Of a stretch of DNA of 64,000 nt, positions 7,411 through 14,601 are shown piece after piece (positions within the stretch are counted from its first letter, which is position 1; every line of letters starts with the position of its first letter). The DNA comes from Rhizobiales bacterium UBA1912 (GTDB lineage: Bacteria > Pseudomonadota > Alphaproteobacteria > Rhizobiales > Devosiaceae), in the NCBI GenBank assembly GCA_002337455.1, contig DDGC01000001.1, positions 84,927 through 148,926 of the forward strand. Reading direction: 5' to 3'. The position numbers and the translations under genes were made by a program. The notes below the pieces were generated by a model. That model did not search any database and had not been told where the DNA came from. It worked only from the letters and a program-made list of their open reading frames with translations.

Positions 7411-9102
7411 ATGACCGAACGCTTTTCGGCCCGCACCATACTCGGCGGGACGGCGAGTGGGCCCGTCCTTGCCAGCCCCGAAGCGCTGAGCTTTTGGGGC
7501 GGCGTTGACCCGGCGACGGGAAAAATCATCGACGTTCACCACCCCCTGCACGGGCAGACGGTGACCGGCAAGATACTCCTCATGCCTTCGTCTCGCGGAT
7601 CGTGCACTGGTTCGGGCGTGCTGCTCGATCTCGCACTGAACAATCGCGCGCCGGCTGCCCTGATCTTCACCGATCCCGAGGACGTTTTGACACTCGGCGC
7701 GCTCGTCGCCCAGATTTTTGGCCATACCCTGCCAGTGCTCCGCGCCACTCCTGATGCATTCGCCAAGCTGGCGGCGGCAGAAAATGTCGCGATTGCCGAA
7801 GACAGTCTCACCGCCGATAATCAGCCGATCCCTCTGTTGCCCCCGCAGGTCTCGGCTCTCGCTTTGAGCGACGACGACAGGGCCATGCTCAAGGGCCGCG
7901 ATGGGCCTGCGACGGCGCAGGCCATGCGGATCCTGTGTGCCATGGCGGCCCAGCAGGGCGCTGAACAGCTCATCGACGTGACCCAGGCCCATATCGACGG
8001 ATGCATTTACGCCAGCCCTGCGAACCTGACATTCGCCCAGACCATGGCGGAGATGGGCGGGCAGGTCGTCATCCCCACGACGATGAATGCCATTTCCGTC
8101 GACCACGAACACTGGCAAATTCAGGGGGTGCCCGACGTTTTCGGATCCCCGGCCGCCAAACTGGCAGACGCTTACGTGCAGATGGGTTGCCGGTCGACCT
8201 TTACCTGCGCGCCCTACCTCCTCGACACCGCGCCCGGCACCGGCGAGGCGATCGGGTGGTCGGAATCCAACGCTGTGATCTTTGCCAATTCGGTGTTGGG
8301 CGCGCGTACTGCAAAGCACCCCGATTTCCTTGATCTCTGCATCGCATTGACCGGCCGCGCGCCGCTATCGGGCGTTTATCTCGACGCACACCGCAGGGCG
8401 AAACTGGTGATCGACGTTGCGCTTCCGGACCGGATCGATGGGGCGTTCTGGCCGTTGATCGGCTATATCGCCGGCCTCCTTGCGCCAGATCGTATCCCCC
8501 TGCTCCGCGGCCTTGGTCCGGCCCATCCCGGCCGCGACGATCTCAAGGCCTTGTGCGCGGCGTTCGGGACGACATCGGCTGCCCCGATGCTGCACATAGA
8601 GGACGTTACTCCCGAGGCCGCCAATGCTGCCGATCCGGATACGCCGCGTGCCGTGATCGATCAAGCGCTCATGGCGTCCACCTGGAAAAAACTCAACGCG
8701 GGCCCCGAACAGATCGACCTTGTCGCCATCGGCAGCCCGCATGCCTCACTCGCCGAATGCCGTGCCCTTGCCGATGCTCTTGGCGGTCGTCCAATCCTTG
8801 ATGCAGTCACAGTCATTCTCACCGTCGGTCCGGAAACGAAGGCCAGGATTGCCGGCGACGGGACGCTTGCGCGCCTCGATCAAAGCGGCGTCACCACCGT
8901 TTCGGATCTTTGCTGGTGCTCGATCTCTGAACCGGTTTTCCCGCCTGCGGCAAAAACGGTTCTCACGGACTCCGGCAAGTATGCACATTACGGCCCCGGT
9001 CTTTCCGGGCGTGCCGTCCGGCTGGGCAGCCTCGCCGATTGTGTCGCCGCCGCGCTGACCGGAACCGCTCCTCAACGCCTGCCCAAATGGCTGGAGGCCT
9101 GA
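7411..9102 (+). CDS. Fused aconitase X (DUF126-DUF521), probable cis-3-hydroxy-L-proline dehydratase
   Basis: I start at the ATG at 7411 (MTERFSARTILGG), because in-frame sequence further upstream runs through the repeat element. The 563-residue product joins the swivelling DUF126 domain (residues ~1-140, with SSRGSCTGSGVLLDLALN) to the catalytic DUF521/AcnX domain (LSDDDRAMLKGRDGPATAQA onwards, with IPTTMNAISVDHEHW and TGEAIGWSESNAVIFANS). Fused bacterial AcnX proteins of this kind have been described as Fe-S dependent cis-3-hydroxy-L-proline dehydratases giving pyrroline-2-carboxylate. The next two genes, a proline-racemase-family enzyme and an Ldh2-family reductase, fit that pathway. The exact substrate is inferred from family and context. 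Confidence 0.82.
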   Translation: MTERFSARTILGGTASGPVLASPEALSFWGGVDPATGKIIDVHHPLHGQTVTGKILLMPSSRGSCTGSGVLLDLALNNRAPAALIFTDPEDVLTLGALVAQIFGHTLPVLRATPDAFAKLAAAENVAIAEDSLTADNQPIPLLPPQVSALALSDDDRAMLKGRDGPATAQAMRILCAMAAQQGAEQLIDVTQAHIDGCIYASPANLTFAQTMAEMGGQVVIPTTMNAISVDHEHWQIQGVPDVFGSPAAKLADAYVQMGCRSTFTCAPYLLDTAPGTGEAIGWSESNAVIFANSVLGARTAKHPDFLDLCIALTGRAPLSGVYLDAHRRAKLVIDVALPDRIDGAFWPLIGYIAGLLAPDRIPLLRGLGPAHPGRDDLKALCAAFGTTSAAPMLHIEDVTPEAANAADPDTPRAVIDQALMASTWKKLNAGPEQIDLVAIGSPHASLAECRALADALGGRPILDAVTVILTVGPETKARIAGDGTLARLDQSGVTTVSDLCWCSISEPVFPPAAKTVLTDSGKYAHYGPGLSGRAVRLGSLADCVAAALTGTAPQRLPKWLEA

Positions 9103-9106
9103 AAAT

Positions 9107-10141
9107 ATGCGTACATCCAAACTCGTCCATATCGTTGGCTGCCACGCAGAGGGTGAAATCGGCGACGTGATCGTTGGCGGCGTCGCACCACCGCCGGGCG
9201 ACACCATCTGGGAACAGGCGCGCTGGATCGCGCAGGATGACACGCTGCGCAACTTCGTCCTCAACGAGCCGCGCGGCGGCGTCTTCCGTCACGTCAATCT
9301 GCTCGTGCCGCCCAAGGACCCCAGGGCCGCGATGGGCTGGATCATCATGGAGCCCATCCACACCCCGCCCATGTCGGGCTCGAATTCTATATGTGTCTCG
9401 ACCGTGCTTCTCGATACCGGCATCATCGAGATGAAAGAACCCGAAACCCGCTTCACGCTTGAAGCGCCGGGCGGGTTGGTCGATGTGGTCGCCACTTGCA
9501 AGGACGGCAAGGCCGTTTCGATCCGCGTTACCAACCACCCCAGCTTCGCCCAGCGGCTTGACGCAACGATTGAAGTCGAGGGCTTGGGGACACTGACCGT
9601 CGATACCGCCTATGGCGGCGACAGCTTCGTGCTTGTCGATGCGCAGTCGGTCGGCTTCTCTCTCAGCCCCGACGAGGCGAAAGACCTCGCAGCGGCCGGT
9701 ATGAAGATAACGCGCGCGGCGACCGAACAACTGGGCTTTTCCCACCCCACCAATCCCGACTGGTCCCACATCTCATTTTGCCAGTTCACCGCCCCAATCG
9801 AAGTCAGGGACGGTATCAAAACGGGCCGTAACACTGTGGCTATCGAACCGGGCAAGCTTGACCGCTCACCGACCGGCACCGGCTGTTCGGCACGCATGGC
9901 CGTGCTTCATGCCAGGGGCCAACTTGCTGTGGGGGAAGATTTCGCCGGCATCTCGATTATCGGCAGCCAGTTCAACTGCCGGATAGAGGGTACGGCCGAC
10001 CTTTCTGGCACTCCCGCCATCATCCCCTCGATTTCGGGGCGCGGCTGGGTCACCGAAACCAAGCAGCTGATGCTCGATCCGTCCGATCCCTGGCCCGGTG
10101 GTTATCGTGTCGGCGACACCTGGCCGGCCCGGAGCACGTAA
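9107..10141 (+). CDS. Proline racemase family enzyme with Ser/Cys active site (hydroxyproline epimerase or dehydratase)
   Basis: This 344-residue protein has the two-lobed proline racemase fold. The first catalytic loop reads MSGSNSICV, so Ser90 stands where racemases have Cys in MCGHG. The second catalytic loop TGTGCSARMAV keeps Cys260. Canonical proline racemases and 4-hydroxyproline 2-epimerases use Cys/Cys, and trans-3-hydroxyproline dehydratases use Cys/Thr, so this Ser/Cys pair belongs to neither classic pattern. GGAGG lies 9 nt before the ATG, only 4 nt after the AcnX gene, and its stop overlaps the next start (TAATG). The context suggests interconversion or dehydration of 3-hydroxyproline, but the reaction is not settled by sequence. 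Confidence 0.85.
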   Translation: MRTSKLVHIVGCHAEGEIGDVIVGGVAPPPGDTIWEQARWIAQDDTLRNFVLNEPRGGVFRHVNLLVPPKDPRAAMGWIIMEPIHTPPMSGSNSICVSTVLLDTGIIEMKEPETRFTLEAPGGLVDVVATCKDGKAVSIRVTNHPSFAQRLDATIEVEGLGTLTVDTAYGGDSFVLVDAQSVGFSLSPDEAKDLAAAGMKITRAATEQLGFSHPTNPDWSHISFCQFTAPIEVRDGIKTGRNTVAIEPGKLDRSPTGTGCSARMAVLHARGQLAVGEDFAGISIIGSQFNCRIEGTADLSGTPAIIPSISGRGWVTETKQLMLDPSDPWPGGYRVGDTWPARST

Positions 10142-11151
10142 TGGCCCAGTCCCATATTACTTTCGCAGACCTGGTGGCGCTCCTTGAGGCGATTTTTGTT
10201 CGTTTCGGGACAAGCAGGCAAACAGCCGCCATCCTCGCCGACAATTGCGCACGCTGCGAACGCGACGGCGCGAAAAGCCACGGCATCTTCAGAATGAAAG
10301 GTTATGCCGACAGCCTCGCCACAGGCTGGGTGGACGGTACGGCCGAACCTGTTCTCGAAGACGCAGCGGCAGGCTTCCTGCGCGCCGACGCGCAAAATGG
10401 CTTTGCTCAACCCGCGCTGGCGCTGGCCCGCGATCTGCTCATCGAAAAGACCCGCACCAACGGCATCGCCCTGCTGGCCATCCGCAATTCCCACCATCTG
10501 AGCGCCCTCTGGCCCGACCTCGAGCCTTTCGCAGAGCAGGGTCTTATCGCGCTTTCCACGGTCAATTCCTTTGCCTGCACCGTGCCTCATGGCGGGCAGA
10601 GCGCGGTCTTTGGCACTAACCCCATCGCCTTTGCTGCGCCGACCCGTTCCGGTGAACCCATCGTTTTCGACATGGCGACATCGTCGATGGCAAATGGCGA
10701 TGTCCAGATCGCTGCCAGCCAGGGTCGCCAACTGCCGCCCGGTTCAGGCGTGGATCGCAACGGCAATCCGACCACCGACCCAAACGAAATTCTCAACGGC
10801 GGCGCTCTCCTCCCGTTCGGAGGCCACAAAGGCTCGTCCATCTCGATGATGATCGAGCTGTTGTCAGCCGCTCTTACGGGGGGAAACTACTCGTTCGAGT
10901 TTGACTGGTCCGGCCACCCCGGCGCCGCGACGCCGCACACCGGCCAGTTGATCATCCTGATTAACGCCGCACTCGCCGGAGCAGCGCCGTTCGGTGTCCG
11001 CACCGAGGCCCTGATCAGCGAGATGATGTCAGCGGGCGTTACGCGCTTTCCGGGCCAGCATCGGTTTGCAAGGCGCAAAGCATCGGATGCCCAAGGCATT
11101 CCACTTACGACCGATGAGCTGAACTGGCTCGAAGCGCTGGCGGCGGATTGA
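10141..11151 (+). CDS. Ldh2 family NAD(P)H-dependent oxidoreductase, likely pyrroline-2-carboxylate reductase
   Basis: 336 residues of the malate/L-sulfolactate/L-lactate dehydrogenase (Ldh2) family. Diagnostic segments are the catalytic-site region AIRNSHHLSALWPDLE, then FGTNPIAFAAPTRSGEPIVF and GALLPFGGHKGSSISMMIEL. The family includes the reductases that turn pyrroline-2-carboxylate or piperideine-2-carboxylate into L-proline or L-pipecolate. That is the step needed after an AcnX dehydratase. The start overlaps the previous stop by one base, so it is translationally coupled as third gene of the catabolic unit. A malate/lactate dehydrogenase role cannot be excluded from sequence alone. Confidence 0.85.
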   Translation: MAQSHITFADLVALLEAIFVRFGTSRQTAAILADNCARCERDGAKSHGIFRMKGYADSLATGWVDGTAEPVLEDAAAGFLRADAQNGFAQPALALARDLLIEKTRTNGIALLAIRNSHHLSALWPDLEPFAEQGLIALSTVNSFACTVPHGGQSAVFGTNPIAFAAPTRSGEPIVFDMATSSMANGDVQIAASQGRQLPPGSGVDRNGNPTTDPNEILNGGALLPFGGHKGSSISMMIELLSAALTGGNYSFEFDWSGHPGAATPHTGQLIILINAALAGAAPFGVRTEALISEMMSAGVTRFPGQHRFARRKASDAQGIPLTTDELNWLEALAAD

Positions 11152-11155
11152 GACA

Positions 11156-11923
11156 CTAAACCTTGATCCACACGGGGGCGTGGTCGCTGGCGCCGTCTTT
11201 GCCGCGCACTGACTTGTCGACGCCTGCGGACTTGAGTTTGCCGATGAGAGGGTGGCTCAGAAGGAGGTGGTCGAGGCGAAGGCCGGCGTTGCGGGGCCAG
11301 CGGTTTCGCATGTAGTCCCAGAACGTATAGACGGTCTCCTCGCCGAACTTCTGGCGGATGGCGTCCGACCAGCCTTGCGCGACAAGGCGCCTGAACAGGT
11401 CCCGGGCCTCCGATGTCACAAGCGCGTTGTCCTTGTAGGATGTCGTTTCATATATGTCGCGTGGTTCGGGTACGATGTTGTAGTCGCCTGCGAGCACCAC
11501 CGGCAGGCCGGTCGCCCACAAATCGTGCGCGTGGTCCAACAGGCGCTGGGTCCATTTGAGCTTGTAGTCGAACTTCGGGCCGGGGCGCGGATTGCCGTTG
11601 GGCGCATAAAGGCAACCGATCAGAATGCCGTTGACGGCAGCCTCGATATAGCGGGCCTGCTTATCGTCGGCATCGCCCGGAAGTGTATCGCGGGTGAGCA
11701 CCGGCTCGGCGTCCCGCGCCAGGATGGCGACGCCGTTCCAGGTCGATTCTCCCTTCCAAACCGCCCCGTAGCCGGCATCTTCAAGTGCCCGGGCGGGAAA
11801 CTGGCGCTGGCTGGCCTTGAGCTCCTGCAGGCAAACGACGTCCGGCGCGTTGTCGGCCAGCCAGTCCATGAGATTGGGCAGCCGCCTGTTGATGCCGTTG
11901 ATGTTGAAGGTGGCGATTTTCAC
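11156..11923 (-). CDS. xth: Exodeoxyribonuclease III
   Basis: 255 residues of the exonuclease-endonuclease-phosphatase fold. The N-terminal MKIATFNINGI, the metal ligand Glu in CLQELKA, the catalytic VLAGDYNIVPEPRD and the terminal SDHAPVWI are all present. It acts as an AP endonuclease and 3'-5' exonuclease or 3'-phosphatase on damaged duplex DNA. The ATG overlaps the stop of the hydrolase gene (ATGA), and it is the last gene of the ligD-ku unit. That makes it a candidate end-processing enzyme for end joining as well as base excision repair. It is convergent with the reductase gene at 10141. Confidence 0.93.
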   Translation of the reverse strand: MKIATFNINGINRRLPNLMDWLADNAPDVVCLQELKASQRQFPARALEDAGYGAVWKGESTWNGVAILARDAEPVLTRDTLPGDADDKQARYIEAAVNGILIGCLYAPNGNPRPGPKFDYKLKWTQRLLDHAHDLWATGLPVVLAGDYNIVPEPRDIYETTSYKDNALVTSEARDLFRRLVAQGWSDAIRQKFGEETVYTFWDYMRNRWPRNAGLRLDHLLLSHPLIGKLKSAGVDKSVRGKDGASDHAPVWIKV

Positions 11924-12564
11924 GGGGCGAGACGGAGCGCCCAGGCTTGTGTGGCTGTGCCGATCGCCTTGAGGTGATCTGACGCCGACAGCCCCGAAAT
12001 TGATTTGCGCGGCTTGAGGTCGTGATCCCCATCTTCGAGCCAGACGACTTCTATGGCGGGCGACAGCGTATAGCCCGAGACTTCGGCAAGGACGCCGAAC
12101 GGGTCGCGCGTGCCCTGGAAAATCAGGGTCGGCGTACGGAGCTGCTCGAGATGCGCAGTGCGCAATTGTTCAGGTTTGCCGGGCGGGTGGAATGGATAGC
12201 CAAGACAAACGAGCCCGGCAATCCGGCCCGCCGCGAACAGCTCGTCGGCCACCATGCTGGCTACGCGCCCGCCCATCGACTTGCCGCCAATGATGAGCGG
12301 GCCCGACGTGGAACCCAGATCGTCGACGGCAGCCAGAAATTCGGGCATGACGCGCTCGGCGCGAGGTGGGGGCTTTCGGCCCGCCTCGGTTCGTCGGGCG
12401 GCCATATACCCAAATTCGAAACGGGCAACCCTTAGCTTTTCTTCTACAAGGGACTTGGTCACTGCATTCATGGCGGCGGAGTCCATGGGCGCACCGGCGC
12501 CATGCGCCAGGAGAACGGTTGCACGCGCATCCTCAGGACCGTCAAACAGGAACTGGGTGGTCAT
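11920..12564 (-). CDS. Small alpha/beta hydrolase (KANL3/Tex30-like)
   Basis: I place the start at the ATG at 12564 (MTTQFLFDGPEDARATVLLA), which overlaps the stop of the TPR gene. An open frame further upstream overlaps that gene and has no homology-like content. The 214-residue protein shows an oxyanion loop LLAHGAGAPMDS, the nucleophile elbow IGGKSMGGRVAS and a late catalytic His in EDGDHDLKP, with an Asp in GTRDPFG. This suits the KANL3/Tex30 dienelactone-hydrolase-like group. The substrate is unknown. Its position between DNA repair genes with 4-bp overlaps on both sides implies co-expression, not necessarily a repair role. Confidence 0.82.
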   Translation of the reverse strand: MTTQFLFDGPEDARATVLLAHGAGAPMDSAAMNAVTKSLVEEKLRVARFEFGYMAARRTEAGRKPPPRAERVMPEFLAAVDDLGSTSGPLIIGGKSMGGRVASMVADELFAAGRIAGLVCLGYPFHPPGKPEQLRTAHLEQLRTPTLIFQGTRDPFGVLAEVSGYTLSPAIEVVWLEDGDHDLKPRKSISGLSASDHLKAIGTATQAWALRLAP

Positions 12565-13634
12565 CCGGCCTGGCTCTGGGCTTGTGCAACGACGGCAAGT
12601 CCGGCACGGGCCCGCCGCGCCCAATCGGTATCGGTATCGAGTTCGAGATAGCGCCGCCAGCTGGCGGCTGCCGCCGGCAGATCGCCCATCTCGTAATCGA
12701 GCGCGGCGAGATTGTAGATAGCATCGGCATAGGCCGGATCGATTGCGATGGCCCGCGTGAGGTGATCTCGGGCAACAGTGTTCCGACCGAGCTCGCGCAA
12801 TACGCCGGCGCAGTTGAACCATGATTCCACAAGGGCCGGATCGCGTTTGAGGGCGGTGGCATAGGCCAAGGCCGCACCGTTCAAGTCATCGACTTCCCGC
12901 AGGCAGTTGCCCTGGTTGAAGGGCGCAGTGGCATCGCTTGCGTCGATGGCGGCGCAATGGGCATAGAGCGTCGCCGCTTCGGCAAACAGCCCGGCGTGTT
13001 CGGCGGCTTCGGCGTGACTGAAACAGTCTTCGGCTTCATCGGTGTCGGGGGGCAGATCGAGCAGTCTCTGGCCGTCGAGTTCGGCCAGGGAGTGATCGTC
13101 CAGCGCCAGTATCCGGTCGCCCCGAGCCGCGAGGGTCAGCGCGGTGAGCGAGCCGACCGGGCCCACGGCGTGCACGGCGCGGGCGATGTCGTGCCAGCCG
13201 GCACCCGAGGCGACAAGGCCGGCATATTTTTTGGCCAGGATGAGGTCCCGAAAGGAAAACAGCTCTCTGTCGTGCTCGAAAGTGTCAAACAGCGCGAGCA
13301 TGTCGAAATTGGATTCCGAGAGCCCTGACTGGTCCAGTATCGAGCGGCGGGTGAGTGGGCCGTTGGGCTGTGCAGCAAAAACGCCCATGTGGCGCATGAG
13401 CCCGTTTTCGCTGCGGACGTCGCCGATTGCGGAGCGCGCAGCGGCAACGCGATCCTCGATTTCCGCCGCACCCTGCCGCGACAACAGGCTGCGGCAAAAA
13501 ACGGCCATTGTGGTGCCGCGCGGCAGACCGCGGTGCATGCGGGCGCCGCGCTCGGCTACGCGGCGAGCTGCCGCGCGGAGCGGAAACGCCTTGAGCGCTC
13601 CGACGATGCCTATGCTCGTGCCACTGAGATCCAT
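12561..13634 (-). CDS. BRCT-like / MerR-like / TPR protein of the NHEJ operon
   Basis: This 357-residue protein has three regions. Residues ~1-85 resemble a BRCT fold by pattern (LSGTSIGIVGALKAFP, a helix ending in VAERGARMHRGL, then GTTMAVFCRSLL). Residues ~93-155 resemble a MerR-type helix-turn-helix (LTRRSILDQSGLSESNFDML, FSFRDLILAKKYAGLV). Residues ~200-345 hold TPR repeats (AATLYAHCAAIDASDA, ALAYATALKRDPALVESWF, AIAIDPAYADAIYNLAALDY). It starts 6 nt after the ku stop and overlaps the hydrolase gene by ATGA. The BRCT call is pattern recognition only. BRCT and TPR modules bind proteins, so an accessory or scaffold role in end joining is a reasonable inference; a regulator is the alternative. 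Confidence 0.75.
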   Translation of the reverse strand: MDLSGTSIGIVGALKAFPLRAAARRVAERGARMHRGLPRGTTMAVFCRSLLSRQGAAEIEDRVAAARSAIGDVRSENGLMRHMGVFAAQPNGPLTRRSILDQSGLSESNFDMLALFDTFEHDRELFSFRDLILAKKYAGLVASGAGWHDIARAVHAVGPVGSLTALTLAARGDRILALDDHSLAELDGQRLLDLPPDTDEAEDCFSHAEAAEHAGLFAEAATLYAHCAAIDASDATAPFNQGNCLREVDDLNGAALAYATALKRDPALVESWFNCAGVLRELGRNTVARDHLTRAIAIDPAYADAIYNLAALDYEMGDLPAAAASWRRYLELDTDTDWARRARAGLAVVAQAQSQAG

Positions 13635-13640
13635 GCGGAC

Positions 13641-14558
13641 CTATGCCTTCTTTCTCGGCGCCGCCTTGGACCTTGTTGTCTTGCTCGCCTCAAGCGCCGC
13701 CTTGAGCGAAGTTTTGGCGGGCGATTCCTTTGCGGCAGGGGCCGACTTGCCCGCTGCTGTCTTGCCCTTGCTGCGGGCTGCGGGCTTGGCCTCGCCGAGG
13801 CTGGCTTTGAGCGCGTCCATCAGATTGATGACGTTGCCGCGATCGGGCGCAGCAGCGACGATGGGTTTGTGCCCTTTGAGCTTTTCCTTGATCATGGACA
13901 TGAGGGCGACTTCGTAGCGGTCCTCATAGGCCTTGGGATCAAACTCGGTTACCTTTTGCTCGATCAGCTTTTCAGCCAGTTCGAGCATTTCGGTTTCCGG
14001 TTCGCCGGCGGGGATATTGGAGAAATACTCAGTGGTGCCGCGCACCTCGTTGGGATTGCGCAGCGTGGTGATGAACATGCCGTTCTCGCGCGCGCCGATG
14101 GTGACGATCCGCTCGCGGCTCGAAAGAACCAACCGGGCGATCGCGACACGGCCACTGCGGCGCATAGCCTCGCGCAGCACGATGAATGTCTCTTCGGCCA
14201 TGGCCCCATCGGGCGCCAGGTAATAAGGCGCGTCCTGATAGAGGGCGTCAATCTCGTCTTCGTTCACGAAAGCCTCGATATTGAGGGTGTGATTGGACTC
14301 GATGCGCACGGCCGCAAGATCGTCTTCGTCGATGATCACGTACTGCTTGGGCTCATACTCGTAGCCCTTGACCAGATCGCTACGCTCCACCAGCCCCAGT
14401 TCAGGATCGACCGGCTTCATGTTGATCCGGTTGTGGGTGTCCTTGTGAAGCTGATTGAAGCTGATCCTGTCCGAAGTGCTTGTCGCGGGGAACATCTTTA
14501 CCGCGCACGACACCAGACTCAGACGCAGGTGCCCTTTCCAACTGGCCCGTGGAGCCAT
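13641..14558 (-). CDS. ku: Non-homologous end joining protein Ku
   Basis: 305 residues of the bacterial Ku family. The protein starts MAPRASWKGHLRLSLVSCAV, contains the core INMKPVDPELGLVERSDLVKGYEY and VNEDEIDALYQDAPYYLAPDG, and ends in a Lys/Ala/Ser-rich tail that should bind DNA non-specifically. Ku homodimers thread onto double-strand breaks and recruit LigD. The gene lies 43 nt downstream of ligD on the same strand, the usual arrangement for two-component bacterial end joining. Length is ordinary for the family. Confidence 0.95.
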   Translation of the reverse strand: MAPRASWKGHLRLSLVSCAVKMFPATSTSDRISFNQLHKDTHNRINMKPVDPELGLVERSDLVKGYEYEPKQYVIIDEDDLAAVRIESNHTLNIEAFVNEDEIDALYQDAPYYLAPDGAMAEETFIVLREAMRRSGRVAIARLVLSSRERIVTIGARENGMFITTLRNPNEVRGTTEYFSNIPAGEPETEMLELAEKLIEQKVTEFDPKAYEDRYEVALMSMIKEKLKGHKPIVAAAPDRGNVINLMDALKASLGEAKPAARSKGKTAAGKSAPAAKESPAKTSLKAALEASKTTRSKAAPRKKA

Positions 14559-14601
14559 AGTCGCCTCCTACTCGAAATACTCTTGGCACGATCTCGAATA
14601 A

